Source: Lolliginicoccus suaedae (GTDB taxonomy: Bacteria > Actinomycetota > Actinomycetes > Mycobacteriales > Mycobacteriaceae). From it: a DNA stretch of 64,000 nt. A model generated the notes under the pieces. The model was not told where the DNA came from and did no database searches. It saw only the letters and a program-made list of their open reading frames with translations. Numbering within the stretch: position 1 is the first letter of the stretch; every line of letters begins with the position of its first letter. Shown here one piece after another: positions 48,095 to 56,483 of the stretch. Both the position numbers and the translations under genes were made by a program. The stretch covers positions 297,846 to 361,845 of the forward strand of contig NZ_VSSO01000002.1 in the NCBI RefSeq assembly GCF_008312885.1, given 5' to 3'.

Positions 48095-49281
48095 GCCACC
48101 AGCACGCGCAACTGCTCGACAAGGTCCGTGCGAGGCTCGCCGACAACACCCAGCCACTAACCCCGGAGCAATTGGTCGTCCTGATCCGCGACGAGTCGCG
48201 CGGAATGATCAGCGACCACGACACCCTCGCGGTCCTCCGCGCGATGCACACCGATCTTCATGGAGCAGGACCTCTCGACCCGCTTCTCGACGACGAGACC
48301 ATCACTGACGTGATCGTCAACGGAGCAGGGACCGTCTACGCCGACCGGGGCAGCGGCCTCGTCCCCAGCGGGATCGAGCTCCCCGACGAGCAATCGGTCC
48401 GGCGACTCGCCCAGCGCCTCGCGATCGCTGCGGGAAAGCGCCTCGACGAATCACAGCCCTGGGCCGACGGCCACCTGCCCCGCAGGAACTCCACGACCTC
48501 GATCCGCCTGCACGCGGTGCTGCCGCCGTTGTCCGTCGACGGGACCTGCATCTCCCTGCGCATCCTCCGTCCCGCCCGCCACAGCCTCCAAGACCTGACC
48601 AGAACCGGCATGCTCACCGCGGCCAGCAAGCACCTGCTCGAGTCCCTCATCGCCGCGCGACGCTCGTTCCTCATCACCGGAGGCACGGGCGCAGGCAAGA
48701 CCACACTGCTCTCGGCCCTGCTCGCCGAGGCGGCCGATGACGAGCGCATCATTTGCATCGAGGACGCCACCGAGCTCAATCCACCGCATCCGCACCTGGT
48801 GCGGCTCGCCGCCCGTGGCGCCAACATCGAGGGAATCGGCGCCATCGCGCTGCGCGACCTCATCCGCCAGGCACTGCGCATGCGCCCCGACCGGCTCATC
48901 ATCGGCGAAGTGCGGGGGAGCGAGGTCATCGACCTGCTCGCCGCGCTCAATACCGGGCACGAGGGAGGGGCCGGAACCGTGCACGCCAACTCGCCGCGCG
49001 AGCTGCCCGCCCGCCTCGAAGCCCTCGCCGCGCTCGGCGGCCTTCCGCGGCATGCTTTGCACAGCCAGCTCGCGGCGGCCGCCCACATCGTGCTTCATGT
49101 GCAGCGCGAGCAAGCGCAACGCGTGCTCACCGAGATCGGGATCATCAAGCCCCAGCCGAACGGGCTCACCACCGTCGAGACGGCGTGGACCAGGCAGGAC
49201 GGCGCGAGCGACGCGTGGCAGGAACTCCTCGACCTGCTCGCCAGTCGAGCCCACGCCGCAGGGGGCCACAATGTGGCCTAG
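48091..49281 (+). CDS. tadA: Tad pilus ATPase TadA
   Basis: 396-residue secretion ATPase of the CpaF/TadA (GspE) family, the motor for pilus assembly. Walker A GGTGAGKTT (about 195-203), Asp box IICIEDATEL, Walker B RLIIGEVRG (about 267-275), His box GHEGGAGTVHANS. ATG 48091 overlaps the ssd stop (ATGA). Next gene tadB starts inside its 3' end. Equivalent to Rv3659c. Confidence 0.95.
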   Translation: MSHQHAQLLDKVRARLADNTQPLTPEQLVVLIRDESRGMISDHDTLAVLRAMHTDLHGAGPLDPLLDDETITDVIVNGAGTVYADRGSGLVPSGIELPDEQSVRRLAQRLAIAAGKRLDESQPWADGHLPRRNSTTSIRLHAVLPPLSVDGTCISLRILRPARHSLQDLTRTGMLTAASKHLLESLIAARRSFLITGGTGAGKTTLLSALLAEAADDERIICIEDATELNPPHPHLVRLAARGANIEGIGAIALRDLIRQALRMRPDRLIIGEVRGSEVIDLLAALNTGHEGGAGTVHANSPRELPARLEALAALGGLPRHALHSQLAAAAHIVLHVQREQAQRVLTEIGIIKPQPNGLTTVETAWTRQDGASDAWQELLDLLASRAHAAGGHNVA

Positions 49282-50080
49282 CTTCATCCTCGCGGCGGCG
49301 GCCCTACTCGTCCTCCCAGCGACAACCGTGCGTCCTCGTCTCGAGCAACTCGGGCTCACGCACCACGCATGGCTAGCAAGACAGCTCCCGCTGCGCGGCC
49401 CCGGCCAGGCGTGGCAGTGGATGATCGGCGCCACGGCGCTCCTGGTCACCGTGCTCCTTCTCGGCCCGGCACTAGCGCTATCCGGAACCGTCATCGCTGC
49501 CACCGCCTGGCGCTTGCGCGCGCGGGCACGGTCCCGCCAGAGAGCCGAGCGATCCGCCACCACACTCGTCGGCTGCCTCGACGACATCATCGCCGAGCTG
49601 CGCGCCGGCGCCCACCCCGCCGCAGCAACCTCCCGCCTCCGCAGCGGCAAGCAGCACGGCATCGCCAAGGCGTTCGCCCGGGCAGCTGCGCGGACCCAGC
49701 TAGGCCTGCCCGTCGCCGGAGCATTCGCGCACCCCGGCACCGACCCGCGCCTGAAACACATCGGAGCAGCCTGGATGCTCGCCACCACCCACGGCATGCC
49801 CCTCGCCACCCTGCTCGAGGAAGCCCGCACCGGCCTCGTTCTCGAGGACAGGCGCGACAAGCACGTCCGTGCAACGCTGGCCGGAGCGCGCGCCACCGCC
49901 GTTCTGCTCGCCATGCTGCCCGCGCTCGGAACCGTCCTCGGCGAACTGATCGGCGCAAGCCCCCTGCGCGTCCTGCTGACCACGCCGATCGGCAACGCTC
50001 TGCTCCTCGTCGGCACCATCCTCGCGTGCACCGGCTTGCTGTGGACGCACTCGATCACCGACAAGGCAGCCCACGGATGA
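49271..50080 (+). CDS. tadB: Tad pilus assembly membrane protein TadB
   Basis: 269 residues with the type II secretion F-domain pattern: N-terminal helices (about 3-18 and 48-80), a cytoplasmic helical domain with DIIAELRAGAHPAAA and TTHGMPLATLLEEA, and two C-terminal helices. Inner-membrane platform for the pilus. ATG 49271 lies within the last codons of tadA. Confidence 0.85.
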   Translation: MWPSFILAAAALLVLPATTVRPRLEQLGLTHHAWLARQLPLRGPGQAWQWMIGATALLVTVLLLGPALALSGTVIAATAWRLRARARSRQRAERSATTLVGCLDDIIAELRAGAHPAAATSRLRSGKQHGIAKAFARAAARTQLGLPVAGAFAHPGTDPRLKHIGAAWMLATTHGMPLATLLEEARTGLVLEDRRDKHVRATLAGARATAVLLAMLPALGTVLGELIGASPLRVLLTTPIGNALLLVGTILACTGLLWTHSITDKAAHG

Positions 50081-50655
50081 CCACAGCCACCGCCATCGCG
50101 TGCGTGCTCGCTGGAGCGGGCATCCTCGCCTGCCCCGAGCGGGCGAGCGCCCCGCGGCTGAGCCGGATCGTCCACCGCGACACGAGCATCATGGAGAGCT
50201 CCGGGCCCTCCGCCCAGCAGTCCCGGCTCGAGCCTCTCGCGCTCGACCTCTACAGTGCCTGCCTGGCCGCGGGCCTCGGACCGGCCACCGCCGCCCAGGC
50301 GGTCTTCCGAGCCACCGGCACGACCTTCTTCGGGCGGGCCGCCGAGCTTCTCGGGATAGGGCTGGACACCGGCGCAGCCTGGGAGAGCGCCGCGACCACG
50401 CCCGGCGAGCAGTCATTCGCGCGGGCGGCGCAACGCTCGCATCGCACCGGGACACAGCTCACCGCGACCTCCAGGAGCGCCGCGCAAGCACTCCGCGACG
50501 ACGAGCACCATGCCGCCACCGCGCGCGCCGAGAGAGCATCCGTGCTGATCGCCGCGCCCCTCGGGCTCTGCTTCCTGCCAGCCTTCCTGTGCCTCGGAAT
50601 CATTCCCGTCGTCGTCGGGCTCGCTACCCAGCTCGTCCCGGCGGTCCTGCGATGA
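50077..50655 (+). CDS. tadC: Tad pilus assembly membrane protein TadC
   Basis: 192 residues, second platform protein. Short N-terminal hydrophobic segment, a cytoplasmic T2SSF-like domain (LYSACLAAGLGPATAAQAV, GAAWESAATTPGEQ), and a C-terminal hydrophobic hairpin (about 150-188). ATGA overlap with tadB. An ATG overlapping its own stop at 50652 opens the frame that later encodes the TadE-like protein. Confidence 0.82.
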   Translation: MTTATAIACVLAGAGILACPERASAPRLSRIVHRDTSIMESSGPSAQQSRLEPLALDLYSACLAAGLGPATAAQAVFRATGTTFFGRAAELLGIGLDTGAAWESAATTPGEQSFARAAQRSHRTGTQLTATSRSAAQALRDDEHHAATARAERASVLIAAPLGLCFLPAFLCLGIIPVVVGLATQLVPAVLR

Positions 50656-50736
50656 GCGGCACGAATATCCCCGCGATAGGGCACACGACCACCCAGGCCG
50701 CCGACCGGCGCCCGGGCCACCGAAAGGAAAAAACCC

Positions 50737-50934
50737 ATGAAGGCATCACCCATCCTGGCCCGCAGGATCCGCCAGCTCGCCCGGGAGGACGAGGGAATGA
50801 CCACCGTCGAGTACGCGATCGGAACGGTGGCCGCGGCGGCGTTCGCGGCATTGCTCTACGCGGTGGTGTCGAGCGATACCGTCGTCGGCGCGCTGACCCG
50901 GATCATCGAGCAGGCGCTCTCCACACAGATCTAG
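50737..50934 (+). CDS. Flp-type pilin (DUF4244)
   Basis: 65 residues. A short basic leader ends in EDEG followed by MTTVEYAIGTVAAAA: the G-M junction with Glu at position +5 is a type IVb prepilin peptidase site, and the hydrophobic helix follows. This is the presumed major pilin of the operon. GAAAGGAAAA precedes the ATG. No prepilin peptidase gene is nearby. Confidence 0.88.
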   Translation: MKASPILARRIRQLAREDEGMTTVEYAIGTVAAAAFAALLYAVVSSDTVVGALTRIIEQALSTQI

Positions 50935-50936
50935 CA

Positions 50937-51326
50937 GGCCCGGCAGCTCCCGCCGAAGCGGCCAGTCGGTCCGCCCCGAAGCGTGCCCTCGGCGACGATG
51001 CTGGCGTCGCGACGGTCGAGACGGCGCTCGCGATGGCGGTGCTCGTCATGGTCATCGGCATGTGCGTCGGTGTGCTGGGCATCGGGGCCTCGTACGTGCG
51101 GTGCATCGATGCCGCGCGCGAAGCAGCGCTCGTCGCCGCGAGGGACGAGCAGGGCAGAGCGGTCGATGCGGGAGCCCGGCTCGCGCCCGGCGACGCGACG
51201 ATCTCGATCGCCGACGACGGAATGCTCGTGACCGCCAGGGTGACGCTGCGGCCAGCCTTGCTGCCTGGGGTGACCTTGACGGCCGAATCGATCGCGGCCA
51301 TCGAGCCGGGCAGGCGTCAGCGATGA
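50937..51326 (+). CDS. TadE-like minor pilin, start unresolved
   Basis: The frame encodes GVATVETALAMAVLVMVIGM, a TadE-type N-terminal helix with the conserved Glu, then AAREAALVAARDEQG and a C-terminal beta region. Between the pilin stop and this motif there is no ATG, GTG or TTG in frame. The nearest upstream start is ATG 50652, which would read through the whole pilin gene in another frame; the first downstream ATG, 51033, cuts off the conserved motif. I report the coding region after the pilin stop, and the true start is open. Confidence 0.65.
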   Translation, partial: GPAAPAEAASRSAPKRALGDDAGVATVETALAMAVLVMVIGMCVGVLGIGASYVRCIDAAREAALVAARDEQGRAVDAGARLAPGDATISIADDGMLVTARVTLRPALLPGVTLTAESIAAIEPGRRQR

Positions 51327-51715
51327 GGGCGCGCGCACTGCCGCTCGGCAACGACGAGGGCAGCGCCACCGTCATTGCCGCGGCAGGCATGCTGGCCTGC
51401 ATGCTCATCGTCGGGATGGTGCTGCATCTTGTCGCGGTGGTGGCGGCGCGGCATTCGGCGCAAGCAGGTGCTGACCTCGCTGTGCTCGCGGCCGCCCAAC
51501 ACCACGCCTGGGCGTTGCCGGGCGAGCCGTGCGCGCGTGCCCGCGAGATCGCCCGGCGCAATGGCGTCACCATCGACGATTGCCGCATCGATGGTGGGGA
51601 TATTCGCGTCGACGTCACGCGGCCGGTGCGCTGGCCCAGCGGGGGAGAGGGGGAGTGGATCACCGCGTGGCAGGTGGGTGCGAGCGCGAGGGCAGGGCCG
51701 GTGGAGGCGAACTAG
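51323..51715 (+). CDS. TadE-like protein (Rv3654c type)
   Basis: 130 residues. DEGSATVIAAAGMLACMLIVG forms a pilin-like N-terminal helix, read as DEGSATV then a hydrophobic stretch; HSAQAGADLAVLAAA follows, typical of the actinobacterial helicase/secretion-neighbourhood TadE-like family. ATGA overlap with the preceding gene. Its TAG stop shares the bases CTAG with the stop of the convergent helicase gene. Last gene of the ssd-tad operon. Confidence 0.85.
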   Translation: MRARALPLGNDEGSATVIAAAGMLACMLIVGMVLHLVAVVAARHSAQAGADLAVLAAAQHHAWALPGEPCARAREIARRNGVTIDDCRIDGGDIRVDVTRPVRWPSGGEGEWITAWQVGASARAGPVEAN

Positions 51716-54006
51716 CCGAGAGCGTCGAGGACGGCGGTGAGAACGCGGGCCGCGCCCGCCTTGTCGAGTGGCTCGTTGCCGTTTCCGCACTTGGGTGATT
51801 GCACGCAGGACGGGCACCCGCTGCGGCAGCGGCATCCGCGGATGGTGGCGCGCGTCGCCGAGAGCCATTGCCGGATGTGGTCGTGGCCATGCTCGGCGAT
51901 GCCCGCGCCGCCGGGATGGCCGTCGTAGACGAACACCGAGGGCATGGCTGTATCGGGGTGCAGGGCGGTGGATACCCCGCCGATGTCGTTGCGGTCGCAG
52001 CTCGCGAACAGGGGCAGCAGGCCGATGGCTGCATGCTCGGCGGCGTGGAGTGCACCGGGAATGTCCTCGTCGGAGATGCCTGCGGCACCGAGGCTGCCTG
52101 GGGCGTGCGTCCAGGCGGCAGCGACAGTGGGCAGGGTCGATTCGGGCATGTCCAGCTCGATGGTGGCGAGCACCTCGCCGCCGGGCCCGCGCCGCAGGTA
52201 GTTGGTGATGCGACTGGTCACGTCGACCCGTGCGAGGCCGACCGTGATGGGACCATGCTGCTGGGACCGGAGCACCTCGGCGATGCGGATGTCGCTCACG
52301 GATCGGGCGATGGTGGTGTATCCGGGATCGCCCGCGGTGACCCGGGCGATGCCTTCCTCGAGATCGAGATCATCGACGACGAACACCTCGCCCTGGTGCA
52401 GGTGAACGGCGCCGGGATGCACGGTAGCGGGCGCCCGCGACGCATCGACCGTGCCGAGCAGTCGTCCCGTGGCTGATTCGACGATCGCGACCTGCTGGAG
52501 CATCGTGCCGCGCAGGCCAGTGGAGCCGTGCGCGTCGATGCCCGGGGCGGGGAACCAGCCGCGGGGCCGCCGCCGCAGGAATCCCTGGCCCGCCAGATCA
52601 GCGACGGTGCCGGTGATGCCGAGGGCAGTGACCTCGTCGTCGGTGATCGGCAGCTCTGTCGCGGCGCACATCACCTGCGGGGCAGCGATGTAGGGATTGG
52701 CAGGGTTGGTTACCGTCGCTTCGACGGGCTTGTCGAGCAGGGCGTCCGGATTGTGGATCAGGTAGTTGTCCAGCGGATCATCGCGGGCGACGAGGACCAC
52801 GAGCGCGCCCTGCCCGCGCCGCCCGGCCCGGCCCGCCTGCTGGCGGAACGAGGCGACCGTGCCGGGGAAGCCCGTGAGCACCACCGCATCAAGCCCTGCG
52901 ATGTCGATGCCGAGCTCGAGCGCGTTGGTGGTGGCGACCGCGCGCAGTTCCCCGCTGGCCAGGGCCGCCTCGAGGCGGCGCCGGTCCTCGGGCAGGTACC
53001 CCGCCCGGTAGGCGGCGACAGTGCTGGCGAGGGGTGGCCCGAGCCGTTCGCGCACCACCATCGCGGCGTGCTCCGCTCCCGCCCGCGAGCGGACGAACAT
53101 CAGGGTGCGCGCGCCCTGCTCGACGAGTGCCGCGGTGAACAGCGCCGCCTCGGTGTGGGGGGAGTGGCGCTGCGCCGGGTCGCCGGGGTCCGCTGCGCCC
53201 GGTTCCCAGAGGACGGTGGTGCGGTGGCCGTGGGGCGCGGAATCCTCGGTGACGGCCTGGCAGTCGGCGCCGATGAGCCGGGTGGCAGCCTCCGCGGGAT
53301 TGGCGGTGGTGGCGCTGGCGAGCACGAACACCGGATGCGCTCCGTAGCGGGCAGCGATGCGGCGCAGGCGACGGATCGTCCAGGCCACGTGGGAGCCGAA
53401 GACGCCCCGGTAGTGGTGGCACTCGTCGATGATGACGTAGCTCAGTCCGCGCAGGTAGCGGCCCCAGCGGGGATGGTTGGGCAGGATGCCGACGTGCAGC
53501 ATGTCGGGGTTGGTGAAGACGAGCCTGCTGGTGTCGCGGATCCAGCGGCGGTGGTCGGTCGGGGTGTCGCCGTCGTAGAGGTGCGGCTCGGCAGTGGCGA
53601 GGCCGGGAACCGAGCTGGTGAGTGATCGGGCGGCGCGCAGCTGGTCGGCGCCGAGTGCCTTGGTGGGCGAGAGGTAGAGGGCGGTGGCGCGGTGCTCCTC
53701 GGCGAGCGTGGTGAGGACAGGCAGCAGGTAGGCCAATGATTTCCCCGACGAGGTTCCCGTTGCGAGGACGACGTGCTGGCCGGACCGGGCGAGGCTGGCC
53801 GCTTCCACCTGGTGCGCGTAGGGGGTGGTGATGCCGCGCTCGATGAGCTCCTCGCGGAGGCCGGCGTAGGTCCAGTCCGGCCACGGCTGGTGGGTGCCGG
53901 GCTTGCCTGGCGCGCGGTCGATGTGCGTAGCCGCGCCAGTGAGCAGGCTTGGGGACCGGTCCGCGATGGCGGCGAGCAGATCGTCGCCAAGACCGTATGC
54001 CGCCAT
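51712..54006 (-). CDS. DEAD/DEAH helicase of the MrfA type
   Basis: 764-residue superfamily 2 helicase. Motif I ATGTSSGKS (about 82-90), Ia LSPTKALGADQ, II DECH (about 194), III SATT, motif VI QQAGRAGRRGQG, then a C-terminal DUF1998-type region with the cysteine cluster CRCRSGCPSC and KCGNGN (about 720-742). This zinc-binding arrangement marks the MrfA family; the B. subtilis member takes part in repair of mitomycin adducts. Homologue of Rv3649. Convergent with the tad operon, stops overlapping. Confidence 0.92.
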   Translation of the reverse strand: MAAYGLGDDLLAAIADRSPSLLTGAATHIDRAPGKPGTHQPWPDWTYAGLREELIERGITTPYAHQVEAASLARSGQHVVLATGTSSGKSLAYLLPVLTTLAEEHRATALYLSPTKALGADQLRAARSLTSSVPGLATAEPHLYDGDTPTDHRRWIRDTSRLVFTNPDMLHVGILPNHPRWGRYLRGLSYVIIDECHHYRGVFGSHVAWTIRRLRRIAARYGAHPVFVLASATTANPAEAATRLIGADCQAVTEDSAPHGHRTTVLWEPGAADPGDPAQRHSPHTEAALFTAALVEQGARTLMFVRSRAGAEHAAMVVRERLGPPLASTVAAYRAGYLPEDRRRLEAALASGELRAVATTNALELGIDIAGLDAVVLTGFPGTVASFRQQAGRAGRRGQGALVVLVARDDPLDNYLIHNPDALLDKPVEATVTNPANPYIAAPQVMCAATELPITDDEVTALGITGTVADLAGQGFLRRRPRGWFPAPGIDAHGSTGLRGTMLQQVAIVESATGRLLGTVDASRAPATVHPGAVHLHQGEVFVVDDLDLEEGIARVTAGDPGYTTIARSVSDIRIAEVLRSQQHGPITVGLARVDVTSRITNYLRRGPGGEVLATIELDMPESTLPTVAAAWTHAPGSLGAAGISDEDIPGALHAAEHAAIGLLPLFASCDRNDIGGVSTALHPDTAMPSVFVYDGHPGGAGIAEHGHDHIRQWLSATRATIRGCRCRSGCPSCVQSPKCGNGNEPLDKAGAARVLTAVLDALG

Positions 54007-54135
54007 GGCCTGCTCCTTCCTGGTGCGCGCTGGACGTGGGCAGTCTACGTCGGCCGCGCGGGATCACCATCGCGACGGAAATCCGGGCATGTGCTGCGGC
54101 AGCGGGAGGCGTCTGGCACGGTGATCGTTGTGCGG

Positions 54136-55056
54136 ATGAACTGGACGAGAAAACTGGGACGTGGAGTGGCCGTGGCGGCGGCGAGCGCGCTGGCCGTTGC
54201 TGGATTGTCGATCGGAGGGCCCGGTATCGCGGGCGCTCAGCCAGGCGATCAGGCTGGTGCCCGCTATGTGTCGCTGGGGGATAGCTTCACCTCGGGGCCG
54301 AGCTATGACCCGTTCGGGGGCTGCCCGCAGCTGCCTTACACCTGGCCGAAGCAGTTCGCCCAGCAGTGGGGGCTGGGCGGGGACTGGTTCGACGCCTCCT
54401 GTTCCGGCGCTGTCGTCGATGGCCGCGGCACCAACACCTTCGGCCAGCAGATCAATGCGGCGGCGGGCGCGATGGGGCAACGCACGGAGCTGGTGACGAT
54501 CCAGTTCGCTGGCAACGAGACCTACGGTGGCGCGGGTCGCAGTGCCGCGTGGTCGGTGGGCACGTGCGTGCTCGACTTCGTCAACGGCTGCAATGACGCG
54601 GCCGATCCCGCAGCGGTGCGGCCTGACGCCATCACTGGCCCTGAGCTGGCGCGCCGACTGACCGCTGGCGACAGTGGCGACATCATCGGCCGGATCCGCT
54701 CGGAGGCGCCCAATGCGCGGATCGCGATCGTGGGCTACCCGACGGTCCTGCCGCGCGACACCTCGGTGTGCTTGCCGATCAACGGGCTCGAGGTGCCGGA
54801 CTTCCAGCCGCGCGCGGCCTATGCGCGCACGGTCCTCGACCGGATCGAGTCCGCGCAGCGGGTCGCAGCGGCATCGCTGGGCGTGGAGTTCTGGTCGTTG
54901 AAGGCAGCCACCGCCGGGCACGATGCGTGCAAGCCGCTCGGGCAGCGGTGGATCACCCGGATCGGTGACTTCCATGAGCACGTGCTGCCGTTCCATCCGA
55001 CCCGTGATGGCTATGGGGCGCAGGCCCGGGCGCTGACGGGTTACCGGGTGGGCTGA
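54136..55056 (+). CDS. Secreted SGNH/GDSL hydrolase
   Basis: 306 residues. Signal peptide (basic [10 protein letters not shown], hydrophobic core, cleavage near GIAGAQ about residue 36). SGNH block I GDSFTSGP (Ser about 51), a central GNE in place of GxND, and block V HPTRDGY with the catalytic His. Six cysteines suggest disulfides. Likely an extracellular lipase or esterase like those of mycobacteria and streptomycetes. ATG 54136 chosen; GTG 54121 and 54130 are possible. Confidence 0.85.
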   Translation: MNWTRKLGRGVAVAAASALAVAGLSIGGPGIAGAQPGDQAGARYVSLGDSFTSGPSYDPFGGCPQLPYTWPKQFAQQWGLGGDWFDASCSGAVVDGRGTNTFGQQINAAAGAMGQRTELVTIQFAGNETYGGAGRSAAWSVGTCVLDFVNGCNDAADPAAVRPDAITGPELARRLTAGDSGDIIGRIRSEAPNARIAIVGYPTVLPRDTSVCLPINGLEVPDFQPRAAYARTVLDRIESAQRVAAASLGVEFWSLKAATAGHDACKPLGQRWITRIGDFHEHVLPFHPTRDGYGAQARALTGYRVG

Positions 55057-55207
55057 GGACGGATCCTGGTTGCCGCCGGTGCTCGTGCCGGGTCTTTCGA
55101 TGCGGGCCGGGGCGGTGCCGTGCTTCACTGGAATTAGGTCCATCGCGGGCCTGCGGGCGGCCTGGTGCCGCTCGGGAAAGCACGGCGAAAGAGTAAAGGA
55201 AGACAGC

Positions 55208-55411
55208 ATGGCACGGGGCACCGTGAAGTGGTTCAACGCGGAGAAGGGCTACGGGTTCATCGCGCCCGAGGATGGTTCCGCGGATGTGTTCGTCCACTAT
55301 TCAGAGATCCAGGGCAGCGGCTTCCGCACGCTCGAGGAGAACCAGCAGGTGGAGTATGAGGTAGGCCGGAGCGACAAGGGCGTGCAAGCCATGTCCGTGC
55401 GACCGCTCTGA
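55208..55411 (+). CDS. Cold shock protein, CspA family
   Basis: 67 residues, a single cold-shock domain: [15 protein letters not shown] contains RNP1 (KGYGFI) and VFVHYSEI contains RNP2. Binds single-stranded nucleic acid and works as an RNA chaperone. AAAGGAAG precedes the ATG. Synteny with Rv3648c. A GC-rich hairpin (55431-55449) follows the stop and may terminate transcription. Confidence 0.96.
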   Translation: MARGTVKWFNAEKGYGFIAPEDGSADVFVHYSEIQGSGFRTLEENQQVEYEVGRSDKGVQAMSVRPL

Positions 55412-55576
55412 GTTCTGATCGACCCTGCCCGCCCGGTCCTCGGCCGGGCGGTGCGGGTCCGGCTTGTGCGACTTCGCACCTGTTCCCCCCGCCCGGGCGC
55501 TACGGTGTCCTCAAGAAGGACTGCACGGTAGCGGAGCATTGGTTCCGGCCAGCCATCGGGAAGCGGGGAACACGCC

Positions 55577-56257
55577 ATGAGAACTTCGGCTCGCACCAGC
55601 ATGATCGCGCTCGCGGTCCTCGTCGCGCAGCCGCTGCTCGCAGCGTGCGGCACGAGTGATGACGCGGGAGACGCATCGGCGGGGGATGGTTCCAGCCCCG
55701 CGACCGCCACGGAGGAAACGATCTCCACCGAGGACTGGCTCGCCCGGTACTGCGGACCGTTCGTGGCGCTCACCGACGCGTTCCAGTACTACGACGTCGT
55801 TGTCGCGGAGCCTCCGGTCGAGGCCGAGCAGGCCCGCCAGACCTATCTCGATCTCTATATCCATCTGCGCACCGTGCTGGCTGATTCCGCCATCAGCTTC
55901 CGCGAGCTCGGGGATCCGCCCGTGGACGATATTCCGCCGGGCCTTGCCGAGCACCTCTCGGGCTCCACGCAGCAGGCGGCGGACGAGGTCGACGAGCTCC
56001 GGGCCTCCCTCGACGAGATGGAGCCCGGCGACCCTGTAGCGATGGCCGAGTTCACCGAGCGCCTCGAGGGAACCCCGAATCCCATCGCGGGAGCCTTCGC
56101 CGATCTCGAGCAGTACCAGTCCGACGAGCTCGACGCGGTGATCGCTGACGTGCCAGCTTGCCAGCCCCTCGTTGCCCCGCCCGCTCCCCCCGCGGAGACG
56201 CCCGAGGAGGCACCCGCCGAGACGCCTGGGGACGAGCCTGCGGAACCCGGCGAGTAG
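55577..56257 (+). CDS. Putative lipoprotein of unknown function
   Basis: 226 residues with a signal peptide ending in the lipobox LLAAC (Cys about 24), so membrane-anchored outside the cell. A helical, acidic middle part with two conserved-looking cysteines (RYCGPF, ACQPLV) is followed by a proline- and glutamate-rich tail. No family recognised. Located between csp and topA, roughly where M. tuberculosis has Rv3647c, but homology is not established. Confidence 0.75.
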   Translation: MRTSARTSMIALAVLVAQPLLAACGTSDDAGDASAGDGSSPATATEETISTEDWLARYCGPFVALTDAFQYYDVVVAEPPVEAEQARQTYLDLYIHLRTVLADSAISFRELGDPPVDDIPPGLAEHLSGSTQQAADEVDELRASLDEMEPGDPVAMAEFTERLEGTPNPIAGAFADLEQYQSDELDAVIADVPACQPLVAPPAPPAETPEEAPAETPGDEPAEPGE

Positions 56258-56391
56258 CCCCTGATCGCTCCCCGGCAATGCCAGCCGGACCGTCCGATGG
56301 GCGCGATGTCGGACCAGTGCTGCATACTTGCCACCGTCGGGCACAGCGGTGATAGACAGGTTGCGGCATGAACGGCACAGCCTGTGTCAGT

Positions 56392-56450
56392 GTTGAGTGG
56401 CAGTCCCGAGCGGTTGAGTGGCAGTGTCGAGCGACATCGTTGAGTGACAT
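56392..56450. repeat. Direct repeats upstream of topA
   Basis: GTTGAGTGGCAGT begins two adjacent 21-base units (56392-56412 and 56413-56433, differing at two positions); a third partial unit GTTGAGTGACAT starts at 56439. They end 34 bases before the topA start. Period of 21 is two helical turns, so this may be a cooperative protein-binding array. Confidence 0.6.
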
Positions 56451-56483
56451 CCTTGCAGGAATTCAGAAAGGTGCGAGCGTCAG

